Shown: positions 33,039 to 41,252, counted from the stretch's first letter. The stretch is DNA of 64,000 bases from JAOPZW01 sp963789015 (GCA_963789015.1 CAWBIU010000002.1:434001-498000), one strand, 5' to 3'. Notes: generated from the letters alone by a model not told the origin. Translations and numbers: made by a program.

Positions 33039-33644
33039 GTGGCCGACTTCGCCGATCTCTCGCTCTCCGAGCTCATGGACGCGGTCGCCGCGCAGCGGCC
33101 CGCGCCCGGTGGCGGATGCTCGGCCGCGTGGTCGGCGGCCTTCGGTGCCGCGCTCGTCGAGATGGCCGCGTCGTTCACGCTGGCGCGCCCGCGCTACGCG
33201 GGCATCCACCACCGCATGCTGGACGTCCGCAAGGAGGCGGCGCAGACGCGCCGCCGCCTGATGGCGCTGGCCGAGGAGGACGCGGAGAACTTCGAGCCCG
33301 TGCTCGTCGCACTGCGCCTGCCCGAGAAGCATCGCCACCGCGAGCAGAAGCTCGAGGAGGCGCGCTCGAACGCCGCCGAGACGCCGCTGGCCATCGCCGA
33401 GGCGGCGGCCGTCGTCGCCGGGCTCGCGGTCGAGGCGGCGGGCACGGGCAACGAGCACCTGCGCGGCGACGCGATCACCGCGGCGCTGCTCGCCGAGGCG
33501 GCGTCGCGCGCGGCCGGGCTGCTCGTCGAGATCAACCTCGCCGGCCGCGACGACCCTCGCCTCGCCCGGTCGGCCGACGCCGTGCGCCGCGCCGGCGCCG
33601 CTCGCGACGAGGCGCTGCGGGCGGGCGAGGAGGTCGTGCGATAG
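33039..33644 (+). CDS. fchA: Methenyltetrahydrofolate cyclohydrolase (cyclodeaminase family)
   Basis: A 201-residue protein of the FTCD C-terminal/cyclodeaminase family: PAPGGGCSAAWSAAFGAALVEMAASFT near the N-terminus, a helical core with DAENFEPVLVALRLP, and GNEHLRGDAITAALLAEAA. In C1 operons this family supplies the methenyl-THF cyclohydrolase step. It has a GTG start with GAGGAG 6 nt upstream. Its TAG stop overlaps the presumed ATA start of the GntR gene. Confidence 0.85.
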   Translation: MADFADLSLSELMDAVAAQRPAPGGGCSAAWSAAFGAALVEMAASFTLARPRYAGIHHRMLDVRKEAAQTRRRLMALAEEDAENFEPVLVALRLPEKHRHREQKLEEARSNAAETPLAIAEAAAVVAGLAVEAAGTGNEHLRGDAITAALLAEAASRAAGLLVEINLAGRDDPRLARSADAVRRAGAARDEALRAGEEVVR

Positions 33645-34435
33645 CCAGCTCGCCGACCGAGCGCCGGCCGTCGCTCGTCGACAGCGCCGAGGAGGCGCTG
33701 CGCAACTGGCTGGCGCCGGGCCGCCACCGCCCCGGTGACCGGCTGCCGCCCGAGCACGACCTCGCGGCGATGCTCGGCGTCTCGCGCGGGACGCTGCGCA
33801 CCGCGTTGCAGCGCCTCGAGGCGGGCGGCGAGATCGTCCGCCGCCAGGGCAGCGGGACCTTCGTGGGCGAGGTCGCGCGCCCGACCGCGTTCGTCGAGGG
33901 CCTCGAGCGCCTCGAGCCCTACTCGCTGCTGGCCAGCCGCCGCGGCGTGGCGCTCGGCGTGCGCGACGTGGAGATCTCCGAGACGCCGCTCGGCCGCGAC
34001 CTCGGGCGCGTGTTCGGCCTGCCGCCGACCACGGTCGCGCCGCGCATCCAGCGCGTCGTGCTCGCCGACGGCGAGCCCTCGGCGTTCATGGTCGACACCG
34101 TCCGCCCCGACCTGCCGCTGCCCGAGGCCGGCGAGCTGCGCGCCGCCTTCACGGCCGGGCGGATGCTGCTCGACGTGCTGCTCGAGCGCGGCGTGCCGAT
34201 CGCCTTCGCCACGACGCGCGTGTGCCCCCGCCTGATCTCGCCGGGAGACCGCGCCGGCACGCTGTTCGGGGTGCGCAGCCCGACGGCGGCGCTCGAGCTC
34301 GAGGAGAGCATCCACGTCACGTCGGGCGAGGTCGTGCACCACTCCACCGACCTCTTCGCCCCCGAGAGCGTCGACCTGCACGTCGTCCGCGCGCTCGAGC
34401 TCGAGGCCCCGGCGGCGGTCAACATCGCGCGCTAG
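33641..34435 (+). CDS. GntR family regulator (UTRA domain) with probable ATA start
   Basis: A 264-residue regulator: the GntR winged helix spans residues 10-75 (GDRLPPEHDLAAMLGVSRGTLRTALQRLE, then RRQGSGTFV), and an UTRA-like effector domain follows. No ATG, GTG or TTG lies in frame before the DNA-binding domain. The only start that fits is ATA at 33641, with GAGGAGG (33627-33633) 7 nt upstream and a 4-nt ATAG overlap with the fchA stop, the same geometry as the ATGA overlaps elsewhere. It is the last gene of the C1 operon. Confidence 0.8.
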   Translation: MASSPTERRPSLVDSAEEALRNWLAPGRHRPGDRLPPEHDLAAMLGVSRGTLRTALQRLEAGGEIVRRQGSGTFVGEVARPTAFVEGLERLEPYSLLASRRGVALGVRDVEISETPLGRDLGRVFGLPPTTVAPRIQRVVLADGEPSAFMVDTVRPDLPLPEAGELRAAFTAGRMLLDVLLERGVPIAFATTRVCPRLISPGDRAGTLFGVRSPTAALELEESIHVTSGEVVHHSTDLFAPESVDLHVVRALELEAPAAVNIAR

Positions 34436-34457
34436 CAGTCGCGCGCGCAGCCGCCGC

Positions 34458-35447
34458 CTAGAGCCAGCCGGCGCGCTTGAACAGCAGGTACAGGGCGGCG
34501 CTGATCGCCGCCATCAGCGCGAGCGCGAACGGGTAGCCGAGCTCCCAGCGCAGCTCGGGCATGTGATCGAAGTTCATCCCGTAGACGGTGCCCACGGCCG
34601 ACGGCGCGAAGAGGATCGCCGCCCAGGCGGAGATCCGCTTGACCTGCTCGTTCTGGCGGTTGGAGACCTCGCTGAGCACCTTCGTCTCCAGCGTCAGGTT
34701 GACGTTGAGGATGTTCTGCAGCAGCTCGCGGAAGCCGTCGGTCTGCTCGTCGAGGCGCAGCACGTGGTCCTGCACGTCGCGCAGGTAGCTGCGCTCTTCG
34801 TCGCCGACCTCCGGGGCCGACATGAGCCGCTGGAGCATCGGCACGAGCGGCTTGATCGCGCGCTGGAAGGCGATCACCTCACGGGTGAGCTCGTAGATGC
34901 GCCGCGACACGCCGGTGCCGACGCCGCTCCCGAAGACCTCGTCCTCGATCTCGTCGATGTCGTTCTGGACGCCGGCCGCGACGGGCGCGTAGTCGTCGAC
35001 GACGCGGTTCATGATCGCGTGCAGGACGGCGATCGACCCGCGGCGCATCAGGTCGGGGCGCGCCTCGAGGCTGCGACGCACGCCGGCCAGGTCCGGCTTC
35101 GCGCCGTGGCGGACGGTGACCACGAACTCCGGGCCCGCGAAGACGTGGACCTCGCCGAACTCGACGGTCTCCGTCTCGTCCACGTAGCGCGCGGGGCGCA
35201 GCACGCAGAACAGCGTGTCGCCGTAGCGCTCGAGCTTGGCCCGCTGGTGGGCGTCGATCGCGTCCTCGACGGCGAGCTCGTGCAGTGCGAACTCGCGCGT
35301 CACCGACTCGAACTCCTCGGCCGTCGGGCTCACGAGCCCGATCCATGCCAGTCCGCCGCCGTGACGGCACGTGTCGGCCATCTCGGCCAGATCGCCCGGC
35401 TCGGCGATGCGCCGCCCCTCGCGGTAGATGGCACGGTCGACGATCAC
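34458..35447 (-). CDS. corA: CorA family magnesium/divalent cation transporter
   Basis: A 329-residue protein with a long cytoplasmic helical domain and two C-terminal membrane segments separated by the signature YGMNFDHMPEL. These features define CorA channels. GTG start at 35447; TAGGTT lies 6 nt upstream with no ribosome-binding site, suggesting a leaderless transcript. It converges with the GntR gene. Confidence 0.92.
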   Translation of the reverse strand: MIVDRAIYREGRRIAEPGDLAEMADTCRHGGGLAWIGLVSPTAEEFESVTREFALHELAVEDAIDAHQRAKLERYGDTLFCVLRPARYVDETETVEFGEVHVFAGPEFVVTVRHGAKPDLAGVRRSLEARPDLMRRGSIAVLHAIMNRVVDDYAPVAAGVQNDIDEIEDEVFGSGVGTGVSRRIYELTREVIAFQRAIKPLVPMLQRLMSAPEVGDEERSYLRDVQDHVLRLDEQTDGFRELLQNILNVNLTLETKVLSEVSNRQNEQVKRISAWAAILFAPSAVGTVYGMNFDHMPELRWELGYPFALALMAAISAALYLLFKRAGWL

Positions 35448-35453
35448 GCGCGC

Positions 35454-35459
35454 AACCTA
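35454..35459 (-). promoter_or_regulatory. Probable -10 element for leaderless corA
   Basis: TAGGTT on the minus strand lies 6 nt before the GTG at 35447; no Shine-Dalgarno is present. Confidence 0.4.
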
Positions 35460-35513
35460 CTCCGCCGCACGGCGGGTGGATGCGCGCGCCGCCCGCCTGC
35501 GAACCTGTGCGCC

Positions 35514-36284
35514 GTGAGCGACCACGCCGAGCGCCCGGGGAGCCGGCCCGTCGCGTCCGTGGCGCGGGCCGTGGCGCTCCTCGACGCGCTCGCCGAGAGC
35601 CCGGACGGACTCGGCGTCAACGAGCTCGCGCGGCGCATCGGGGTCAACGCCTCGACCGCCTCGCGGCTGCTCGCCACGCTCGAGCGCGGGCGCCTCGTCG
35701 AGCGCCGCGCCGGCGGCCCCTACCGGCTGGGGCTGCGGCTCGTCGCGCTCGCCGACGGCGTGCTCGCCGGGCTCGACGCCCGCGAGCTGGCACGCCCGCT
35801 GCTGCGCGAGCTCGTCGCCCGGACCGACGAGACGGCGACGCTGTCGGTTCCCGGCGCGTCGGAGGCGGTGACCGTCGACTTCATCCCGGCGGGCTCGAGC
35901 GTCGTCTCCGTGGCGCGGCTCGGCCGCCCGAGCGTCGGCCACGCCACCGCGGTCGGCAAGGTCGTGCTCGCCCACGCCCCGGCGACCCCGCTCGACGGCG
36001 AGCTCACGCGCTTCACCGAGCGGACGATCACCGATCCCGCCGCGCTGGCGCGCGAGATCGACGGCGTGCGCCAGCGCGGCTGGGCCGAGGCCGACCGCGA
36101 GCGCGAGCCCGACCTCAACGCGCTCGCCGCGCCGGTCTTCGACCGCAGCGGCGAGCTCGCCGCCGTGGTCAGCCTCCAGGGCCCGGCCGCGCGCCTCACC
36201 GCGGCGCGGCGGCGCGAGGTCCTGCCCGCGCTGCTCGAGGCGGCCGCCGAGCTGTCGCGAGCGCTCGGCGGCGCGCCGCGCTGA
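35514..36284 (+). CDS. IclR family transcriptional regulator
   Basis: A 256-residue regulator with the N-terminal winged helix (SVARAVALLDALAES, then GLGVNELARRIGVNASTASRLL at about residues 38-60) and the IclR ligand-binding domain (SVGHATAVGKVVLA, REPDLNALAAPVFD). Ligand unknown. It starts with GTG. Its last 89 nt overlap the convergent PuuD-like gene, so the 3' ends are shared antisense. Confidence 0.88.
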   Translation: MSDHAERPGSRPVASVARAVALLDALAESPDGLGVNELARRIGVNASTASRLLATLERGRLVERRAGGPYRLGLRLVALADGVLAGLDARELARPLLRELVARTDETATLSVPGASEAVTVDFIPAGSSVVSVARLGRPSVGHATAVGKVVLAHAPATPLDGELTRFTERTITDPAALAREIDGVRQRGWAEADREREPDLNALAAPVFDRSGELAAVVSLQGPAARLTAARRREVLPALLEAAAELSRALGGAPR

Positions 36285-37017
36285 CGAACTGCTCGAACAG
36301 CGCGCGCCCGCCCGCGTCCTCGCGCCACGCCTCCTGCAGCTCCCACTGCACGCCGACGCAGAACGTCGCCTCGGGCAGCTCGATCGCCTCGATGATCCCG
36401 TCCGGCGCCCACGCCACCGCCTCGACGCCCGTCCCGAGCCGGTCGACGGCCTGGTGGTGGTAGGAGTTGACGACCGCCGCGTCGCCCAGCGCGGCGTGCA
36501 GCAGCGAGCCGGGCGCGACGCGGATCGGGTGCCGCGGGTGCTCGACGGGCGGTCCCTGGCCGAGCGTCGCCCGGCAGACGCGGTCCCAGCGCTCCCAGTC
36601 GCCGCCGGGGTGCTCCTCGGCGCCGGCCGGGTACTCGCTGCGGTCGCGGTGCAGCGTCCCGCCGCGGGCGACGTCGAGGATCTGCATGCCGCGGCAGATG
36701 CCCAGCACGGGGAGGTCCCGCGCGAGCGCCTCCTCGGCGAGCGCGAGCTCGAAGGCGTCGCGGTGCGGCGAGACGTCGGTCATCGCCGGGTGCGGCCGCG
36801 CGCCGTAGCGCTCGGGGGCGATGTCGCGGCCGAAGCCGAGCAGCAGGGCGTCGGCGCGGTCCAGCGCGCCGGCGCGCGACACGGCGTCCTCGAGGTAGGG
36901 GAGGAGCAGGGGCACCGCGCCCGCGGCGAGCAGCGGCCGGCTGAGCGCGACGCCGAGGTAGTCGCCGTAGTCGGTGAAGCCGGCGGAGACGGCGATCGCC
37001 GGAGCGCCGTCGCCCAT
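36196..37017 (-). CDS. Gamma-glutamyl-gamma-aminobutyrate hydrolase-like protein (peptidase C26)
   Basis: A 273-residue class I amidotransferase-fold hydrolase. The catalytic cysteine lies in PVLGICRGMQILDVARGG, the histidine in VVNSYHHQAVDRLG, and the glutamate in VGVQWELQE. It resembles PuuD, which cleaves gamma-glutamyl bonds. It lies directly downstream of a SoxB-like oxidase, so the pair may process gamma-glutamylated or N-substituted amines. The C-terminal 25 residues are Arg/Ala-rich and antisense to the IclR gene end. Confidence 0.82.
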   Translation of the reverse strand: MGDGAPAIAVSAGFTDYGDYLGVALSRPLLAAGAVPLLLPYLEDAVSRAGALDRADALLLGFGRDIAPERYGARPHPAMTDVSPHRDAFELALAEEALARDLPVLGICRGMQILDVARGGTLHRDRSEYPAGAEEHPGGDWERWDRVCRATLGQGPPVEHPRHPIRVAPGSLLHAALGDAAVVNSYHHQAVDRLGTGVEAVAWAPDGIIEAIELPEATFCVGVQWELQEAWREDAGGRALFEQFVSAARRRALATARRPPRAARAGPRAAAPR

Positions 37018-37018
37018 G

Positions 37019-38311
37019 TCAGCTCCAGGGATAGGGGCTGTGGCTGACCGGGTGCAGGTCGCCGGTGGCGAAGCGCTCGAAGCGGAACGGGTGCAGGAGC
37101 GTCGAGTGCTCGCCGCCGAGGACGCGGGCGATCTCGCGGCCGACGGCGATCATCTTGTAGCCGTGGTTGGAGTCCGCGGCCACGAAGACGTTGGGCTTCA
37201 TCCGGTCGAAGACGGGGAAGTTGTCGGCCGTGAAGGCGCCGGCGCCGCCCGAGCGGACCTGGACGTACTTCGGCCGCGTGCCCTCGAAGCGCCCGAGGCA
37301 GTGCGACAGCGCGGCGCACCACATATCAGGGAAGGTCGGCTCGACGCTGCCCGTGGGGTAGGGGTCGACGGTGAACTCGGGGCCGACGGTCAGCGGCGCC
37401 GCGCCGCCCTGGATCGAGCTGCGGTCGGGCTTGACGTAGATGCCCCACGGCTCGTCGGTGACGAGCTCGCCGTCGTCGTCGCGCAGCTCGGCGTCGCTGT
37501 CGACGTGCAGCACCGGCGAGGGGTCGCCGGCGTCGGTGACGAAGGTGGCGGGGTCGACCTCGATCTCGCCCTCCTGCAGGTACCAGTAGGTCCACATCGG
37601 GACGTTCTGCGCGACGCCGCCGTCGGGCTGGTGGACGTCGATCCGGGCGGGGAGCCCGAGCATCTCCCACAGCGAGGCGATCCACGGACCGACGGCGACC
37701 ACGACCTGCTCGACGGCGATCGGCCCGGCGTTCGTGCGCACCTCGGTGACGGCGCCCGACCCGTCGAACTCGAAGCCGGTGACCTCGACGCCCTCGACGA
37801 TCTGCGCGCCCGCCGCGCGCGCCTTGTCCGCGAGGCCCTGCATCGACTCCTTGTTGAAGGCGAAGCCGCCCGCGCGCTCGTGCAGGCAGACGGTCAGGCC
37901 GGGCGCGCGCCAGTCGGAGTAGACGCCACGCATGTGGCGCTCGACGTCGGCGGCGCCGGTGACCAGCTCGGACGGGTAGCCGATGCGCTGCTGGCGCTCG
38001 TAGACCTCGGTCAGGTCACTCTCCTGCGAGGAGGGGCCGAGCGCGATGTAGCCCGAGCCGTGGTAGTGCAGCGCCTCGGGGTCGGACTCCCAGATCTCCA
38101 CGCAGGCGGCCATCAGCTCGGACATCGCGGGCTGGAAGTAGTTGTTGCGCACGACGCCGCAGGCGATCCCGGACGCGCCTGCGGCGACGCCGGTCTTGTC
38201 GACGACGACGACCTCCTCGCCCGCCTCGGCGAGGTGCCAGGCGGTCGAGAGCCCGTGCACCCCGGCGCCGATGACGAGGTGCTTGGCGGACGACGGGACG
38301 GTGGCGGGCAT
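37019..38311 (-). CDS. SoxB-like FAD-dependent amine/N-methyl amino acid oxidoreductase
   Basis: A 430-residue DAO-family flavoprotein with HLVIGAGVHGLSTAWHLAEAGEEV near the N-terminus, ASGIACGVVRNNYFQPAMSELM, and a C-terminal VAADSNHGYKMIAVGREIARVLGG. It is related to the SoxB-type subunit at 30108 but stands alone, as monomeric sarcosine or amine oxidases do. Substrate unknown; the PuuD-like gene follows 1 nt after it. The ATG at 38311 has GAGAGGA just upstream; an alternative ATG at 38353 would span the palindrome there. Confidence 0.82.
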   Translation of the reverse strand: MPATVPSSAKHLVIGAGVHGLSTAWHLAEAGEEVVVVDKTGVAAGASGIACGVVRNNYFQPAMSELMAACVEIWESDPEALHYHGSGYIALGPSSQESDLTEVYERQQRIGYPSELVTGAADVERHMRGVYSDWRAPGLTVCLHERAGGFAFNKESMQGLADKARAAGAQIVEGVEVTGFEFDGSGAVTEVRTNAGPIAVEQVVVAVGPWIASLWEMLGLPARIDVHQPDGGVAQNVPMWTYWYLQEGEIEVDPATFVTDAGDPSPVLHVDSDAELRDDDGELVTDEPWGIYVKPDRSSIQGGAAPLTVGPEFTVDPYPTGSVEPTFPDMWCAALSHCLGRFEGTRPKYVQVRSGGAGAFTADNFPVFDRMKPNVFVAADSNHGYKMIAVGREIARVLGGEHSTLLHPFRFERFATGDLHPVSHSPYPWS

Positions 38312-38339
38312 GGTTCCTCTCGACTGTTGCCTATCGCGC

Positions 38340-38354
38340 AATGGCATTGCCATT
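38340..38354. promoter_or_regulatory. 15-bp palindrome before the SoxB-like gene
   Basis: AATGGCATTGCCATT is a perfect dyad around one central base, located between the SoxB-like gene and the end of an Lrp-type regulator gene. It is a good operator candidate for that regulator or another. Confidence 0.45.
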
Positions 38355-38375
38355 TCGTGGTGGGGGTCCAGCGTA

Positions 38376-38891
38376 CTACTCGCCCGCCGCCTGCGCGAGC
38401 AGCGGCGCGATGCGCGGGTCGATCTGGCGCGACATCGAGATGTAGCTCGTCGAGCGCCGCACGGCGGGGTGGTGGACCATCGTGTTGATGACCTCCTGGA
38501 GGTGGCCGTTGTCGCGCGCGACGACGCGGCACAGGAGGTCGCGCGCCCCGCTGACGCCGTGCGCCTCGAGCACCTCGGCCACGCCCGCCAGCGCGTCCAC
38601 CGCCTCCTCGAGCCGGCCCTGGGCGATCTCCAGGAACACGAAGGCGAGCACCGGATAGCCCATCATCGCCGGGTCCAGCTCGGGGCCGAAGCCGGTGACC
38701 ACGCCGCGCGCCTGGAGCTTGTCGAGGCGCGCCTGCACGGTGCCGCGGGCAACGCCGAGCTGGCGCGAGAGCTCGAGCACGCCGACGCGCGGCTGGGCAC
38801 GCATGGCGCCGAGGATGCGCGCGTCGAGCTGGTCGAGAAGGCTGGTCAATCTGTGCAGAGTTGAAGGGTGAGCCCTGCGCACATTGTGCAT
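38376..38891 (-). CDS. Lrp/AsnC family transcriptional regulator
   Basis: A 171-residue regulator: the helix-turn-helix DQLDARILGAMRAQPRVGVLELSRQLGVARGTVQARLDKL lies at about residues 19-58, and an AsnC ligand-sensing ferredoxin-like domain follows. It is divergent from phenylalanine hydroxylase, the usual arrangement for a regulator of that gene. The start ATG at 38891 lies inside a short palindrome that may serve autoregulation; a TTG farther in is possible. Confidence 0.88.
   Translation of the reverse strand: MHNVRRAHPSTLHRLTSLLDQLDARILGAMRAQPRVGVLELSRQLGVARGTVQARLDKLQARGVVTGFGPELDPAMMGYPVLAFVFLEIAQGRLEEAVDALAGVAEVLEAHGVSGARDLLCRVVARDNGHLQEVINTMVHHPAVRRSTSYISMSRQIDPRIAPLLAQAAGE
38879..38889. 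promoter_or_regulatory. Palindrome at the start of the Lrp gene
   Basis: GCACATTGTGC has perfect 5-bp arms around one base and overlaps the Lrp start codon. It lies in the region divergent to the phenylalanine hydroxylase gene, so it may control both. Confidence 0.4.
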
Positions 38892-38976
38892 CCTGCCGGG
38901 CGTTCGCGCCACCGCTTGCCCTGCGCGCCCCGGGGTGGTGAGCTTGGCGCACGGGTCGGCGTGCCAAGGAGGAGAG

Positions 38977-39882
38977 ATGTTCGAGGAGGGCCAGCTGTAC
39001 TCACCGGTCACCGAGGACGATGACGGATCCGTCATCGTCCATCTCGCGCCCGAGCATCCCGGCCTCAACGACGCTGCCTACCGCGAGCGGCGCAACGAGA
39101 TCGCCACCGCGGCCGTCCGCTGGAGTCCCGGCGAGCCGGTGCCCCGGATCACGTACACCGAGGCCGAGGACGGCGTCTGGCGCACGGTCTCCGCGCAGCT
39201 GCGCTCGCGGCACGAGCGCCTCGCCTGCCGTGAGTTCCTCGAGGCCAAGGAGAGCCTCGGGCTGCGCGAGGACCGTGTCCCGCAGCTCGACGAGGTCACA
39301 CAGCGGCTGCGCCCGCTGACCGGCTTCGGCTACGAGCCCGCCGCCGGGCTCGTCCCGCTGCGCCAGTTCTACGGCTCGCTGGCCGACCGCGTCTTCCACT
39401 CCACGCAGTACGTCCGCCACCCGTCCGAGCCGCTCTACACGCCCGAGCCCGACGTCATCCACGAGGTCATCGGGCACGGCAACCTGCTCGCGCACCCGCG
39501 CTTCGCCGAGCTCAAGCGCCTGGCCGGCGAGGCCGCGCGGCGCGTGGAGACCGACGAGGCCCTGCAGGTCATCGCCGACGTCTTCTGGTTCACGCTCGAG
39601 TTCGGCGTTGTCTTCGAGGACGGCGAGCTGAAGGCCTACGGCGCCGGGATCCTGTCCTCCTACGGGGAGATCGAGGAGTTCCGCTCGATGGAGATCCGGC
39701 CGCTGGACTTCGCCGAGATGGCGAGCGTCGAGTACGACATCACGCACTACCAGCCGGTCCTCTACGCGGCGCGCTCGACGGCGCATCTGTTCGACGAGGT
39801 GGGGACCTTCTTCGCTGCCGCCGACGATGACACTCCGGCCCGCCTGGCGCGCGATCCCGTGCAAACCCTGCGCACCGGATGA
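38977..39882 (+). CDS. phhA: Phenylalanine 4-monooxygenase (biopterin-dependent)
   Basis: A 301-residue aromatic amino acid hydroxylase. The iron ligands His162 and His167 lie in HEVIGHGNLL and Glu208 in VFWFTLEFGV. LTGFGYEPAAGLVP and FHSTQYVRHPSEPLYTPEPD are further family motifs. It converts phenylalanine to tyrosine with a pterin cofactor. AAGGAGG is present before the ATG. The Lrp regulator is divergent. Confidence 0.92.
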   Translation: MFEEGQLYSPVTEDDDGSVIVHLAPEHPGLNDAAYRERRNEIATAAVRWSPGEPVPRITYTEAEDGVWRTVSAQLRSRHERLACREFLEAKESLGLREDRVPQLDEVTQRLRPLTGFGYEPAAGLVPLRQFYGSLADRVFHSTQYVRHPSEPLYTPEPDVIHEVIGHGNLLAHPRFAELKRLAGEAARRVETDEALQVIADVFWFTLEFGVVFEDGELKAYGAGILSSYGEIEEFRSMEIRPLDFAEMASVEYDITHYQPVLYAARSTAHLFDEVGTFFAAADDDTPARLARDPVQTLRTG

Positions 39883-39980
39883 CCGTGCTTCGACGATTTC
39901 CGTGCACCGGGCATCGACCGGTGAGCGCGCCGCTAGCATGGCCCGCCTCCTCCTGTCCTGCCTGACCCCCTCCCGCGCCT

Positions 39981-40238
39981 ATGCCCACAGCCGCCGCCGT
40001 CCCCCGAGCCACCCGGCTCACCTCCCTCCGCAGCCGTCACGACGACATCTCGCGTGACGTCCGCCGCTGCCAGGCGAACGTCGACCATCTGCGCACCGAG
40101 CTGTCGGCGCCGCCGCCGCGCCCCGGGGCCACCCCGCCGGCCGAGCGGGCGATGATCAGCGCCGTCCGCGATCTCGTCGAGGCGCGTGCCCGCCTCGCGC
40201 AGATCTCGCGCGAGCTGCGCCGCGTGCAGTCGGTCTGA
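39981..40238 (+). CDS. Hypothetical 85-aa coiled-coil protein
   Basis: An 85-residue, highly charged protein predicted to be helical (RSRHDDISRDVRRCQANVDHLRTEL and ARARLAQISRELRRVQ). No family recognised and no clear ribosome-binding site. The intrinsic terminator placed exactly on its stop codon argues that something is transcribed through this stretch. Confidence 0.45.
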   Translation: MPTAAAVPRATRLTSLRSRHDDISRDVRRCQANVDHLRTELSAPPPRPGATPPAERAMISAVRDLVEARARLAQISRELRRVQSV

Positions 40239-40257
40239 GCGCCGTTCAGGCGCTTTT
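40238..40257 (+). terminator. Intrinsic terminator
   Basis: AGCGCC (40238-40243), loop GTTCA, GGCGCT (40249-40254) and a TTTT run form a classical rho-independent terminator. It is the only one in this window with a T-tract directly after the stem. Confidence 0.75.
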
Positions 40258-40326
40258 CATCGTCTGGGCATAGTTTTCGGCGCCCATGACTTGTCCGTGA
40301 CTCAGTCGGCGCGGCTTGATGGTGCA

Positions 40327-40332
40327 TAGCCT
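40327..40332 (+). promoter_or_regulatory. Probable -10 element for leaderless desaturase
   Basis: TAGCCT lies 7 nt before the ATG at 40340, and no Shine-Dalgarno is present. Confidence 0.45.
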
Positions 40333-40339
40333 CCAAGCC

Positions 40340-41245
40340 ATGACCAAGGCCGAGCGCACCGTCAACCTGATCGCCGTCCTCCTGCCCTTCGTCGCGTTCC
40401 TCGTGGCCGTCGTGCTGCTGTGGAACTCGCTCGTCGGCGTCACCGACCTCATCGCCTTCGGCGTGATGTACCTGATCGCCGGGTTCGGCGTGACCGTCGG
40501 CTTCCACCGCCTGCTCACGCACCGCGCCTTCCAGATGCACAAGCGGCTGGAGTACGCGTTCGCGATCGCGGGCTCCACGTCCGTCCAGGGCCCCGTCATC
40601 GACTGGGTCGCCGACCACCGCAAGCATCACGCCCACACCGACGTCGAGGGCGACCCGCACTCGCCGCACGTCCAGTTCGCCGACGGCTGGAAGGGCGCGC
40701 TCACCGGTCTCTTCCACGCCCACATGGGGTGGCTGTTCGTCAACCACGGCCGCGCCCAGCGGCGCAAGTACGCGACCGACCTCGTCGAGGACCGCGGGAT
40801 GCGGCTGATCAGCGCGCGCTTCCACTACTGGGTTGCGCTGGGGCTGCTGCTGCCGTTCGCCTTCGGCCTGATCGTCTCGGGCACCCTCAAGGGCGGGCTC
40901 ACCGCGCTGCTGTGGGGCGGCCTGGTGCGCATCTTCCTGCAGCACCACGTGACCTGGTCGATCAACTCCGTCTGCCACTTCTTCGGGCGCCGGCGCTTCG
41001 ACATCGAGGACCAGTCGACGAACGTGCTCTGGCTGGCCATCCCGTCGCTCGGCGAGGCCTGGCACCACAACCACCACGCCTTCCCGCGCTCGGCCCGCCA
41101 CGGTCTGCGCTGGTGGGAGGTCGACCTCTCGGCGATGCTCATCAACGCCCTCGAGAAGCTCGGCCTGGCCTGGAACGTGACGCGCATCGCGCCCGAGCGC
41201 CAGCGCCAGAAGCTGGCGACGGCGAAGGCCGAGCCCGCCGCGTAG
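40340..41245 (+). CDS. Fatty acid (acyl-CoA) desaturase
   Basis: A 301-residue integral membrane di-iron desaturase of the delta-9 type. Three histidine boxes are visible: HRLLTH, DHRKHHAHTD and HHNHHAFPRSARHG, with an extra GFHR before the first. About four membrane segments. It introduces a double bond in fatty acyl chains. The ATG at 40340 is chosen over the in-frame ATG at 40316 because of the leaderless promoter arrangement. Confidence 0.92.
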   Translation: MTKAERTVNLIAVLLPFVAFLVAVVLLWNSLVGVTDLIAFGVMYLIAGFGVTVGFHRLLTHRAFQMHKRLEYAFAIAGSTSVQGPVIDWVADHRKHHAHTDVEGDPHSPHVQFADGWKGALTGLFHAHMGWLFVNHGRAQRRKYATDLVEDRGMRLISARFHYWVALGLLLPFAFGLIVSGTLKGGLTALLWGGLVRIFLQHHVTWSINSVCHFFGRRRFDIEDQSTNVLWLAIPSLGEAWHHNHHAFPRSARHGLRWWEVDLSAMLINALEKLGLAWNVTRIAPERQRQKLATAKAEPAA

Positions 41246-41252
41246 GGGCGGC

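Noticed and set aside
31271..33178. 635-codon open frame antisense to fhs
   Set aside because: Shadow frame caused by high GC content; the plus strand encodes an unmistakable formate-THF ligase with all motifs.
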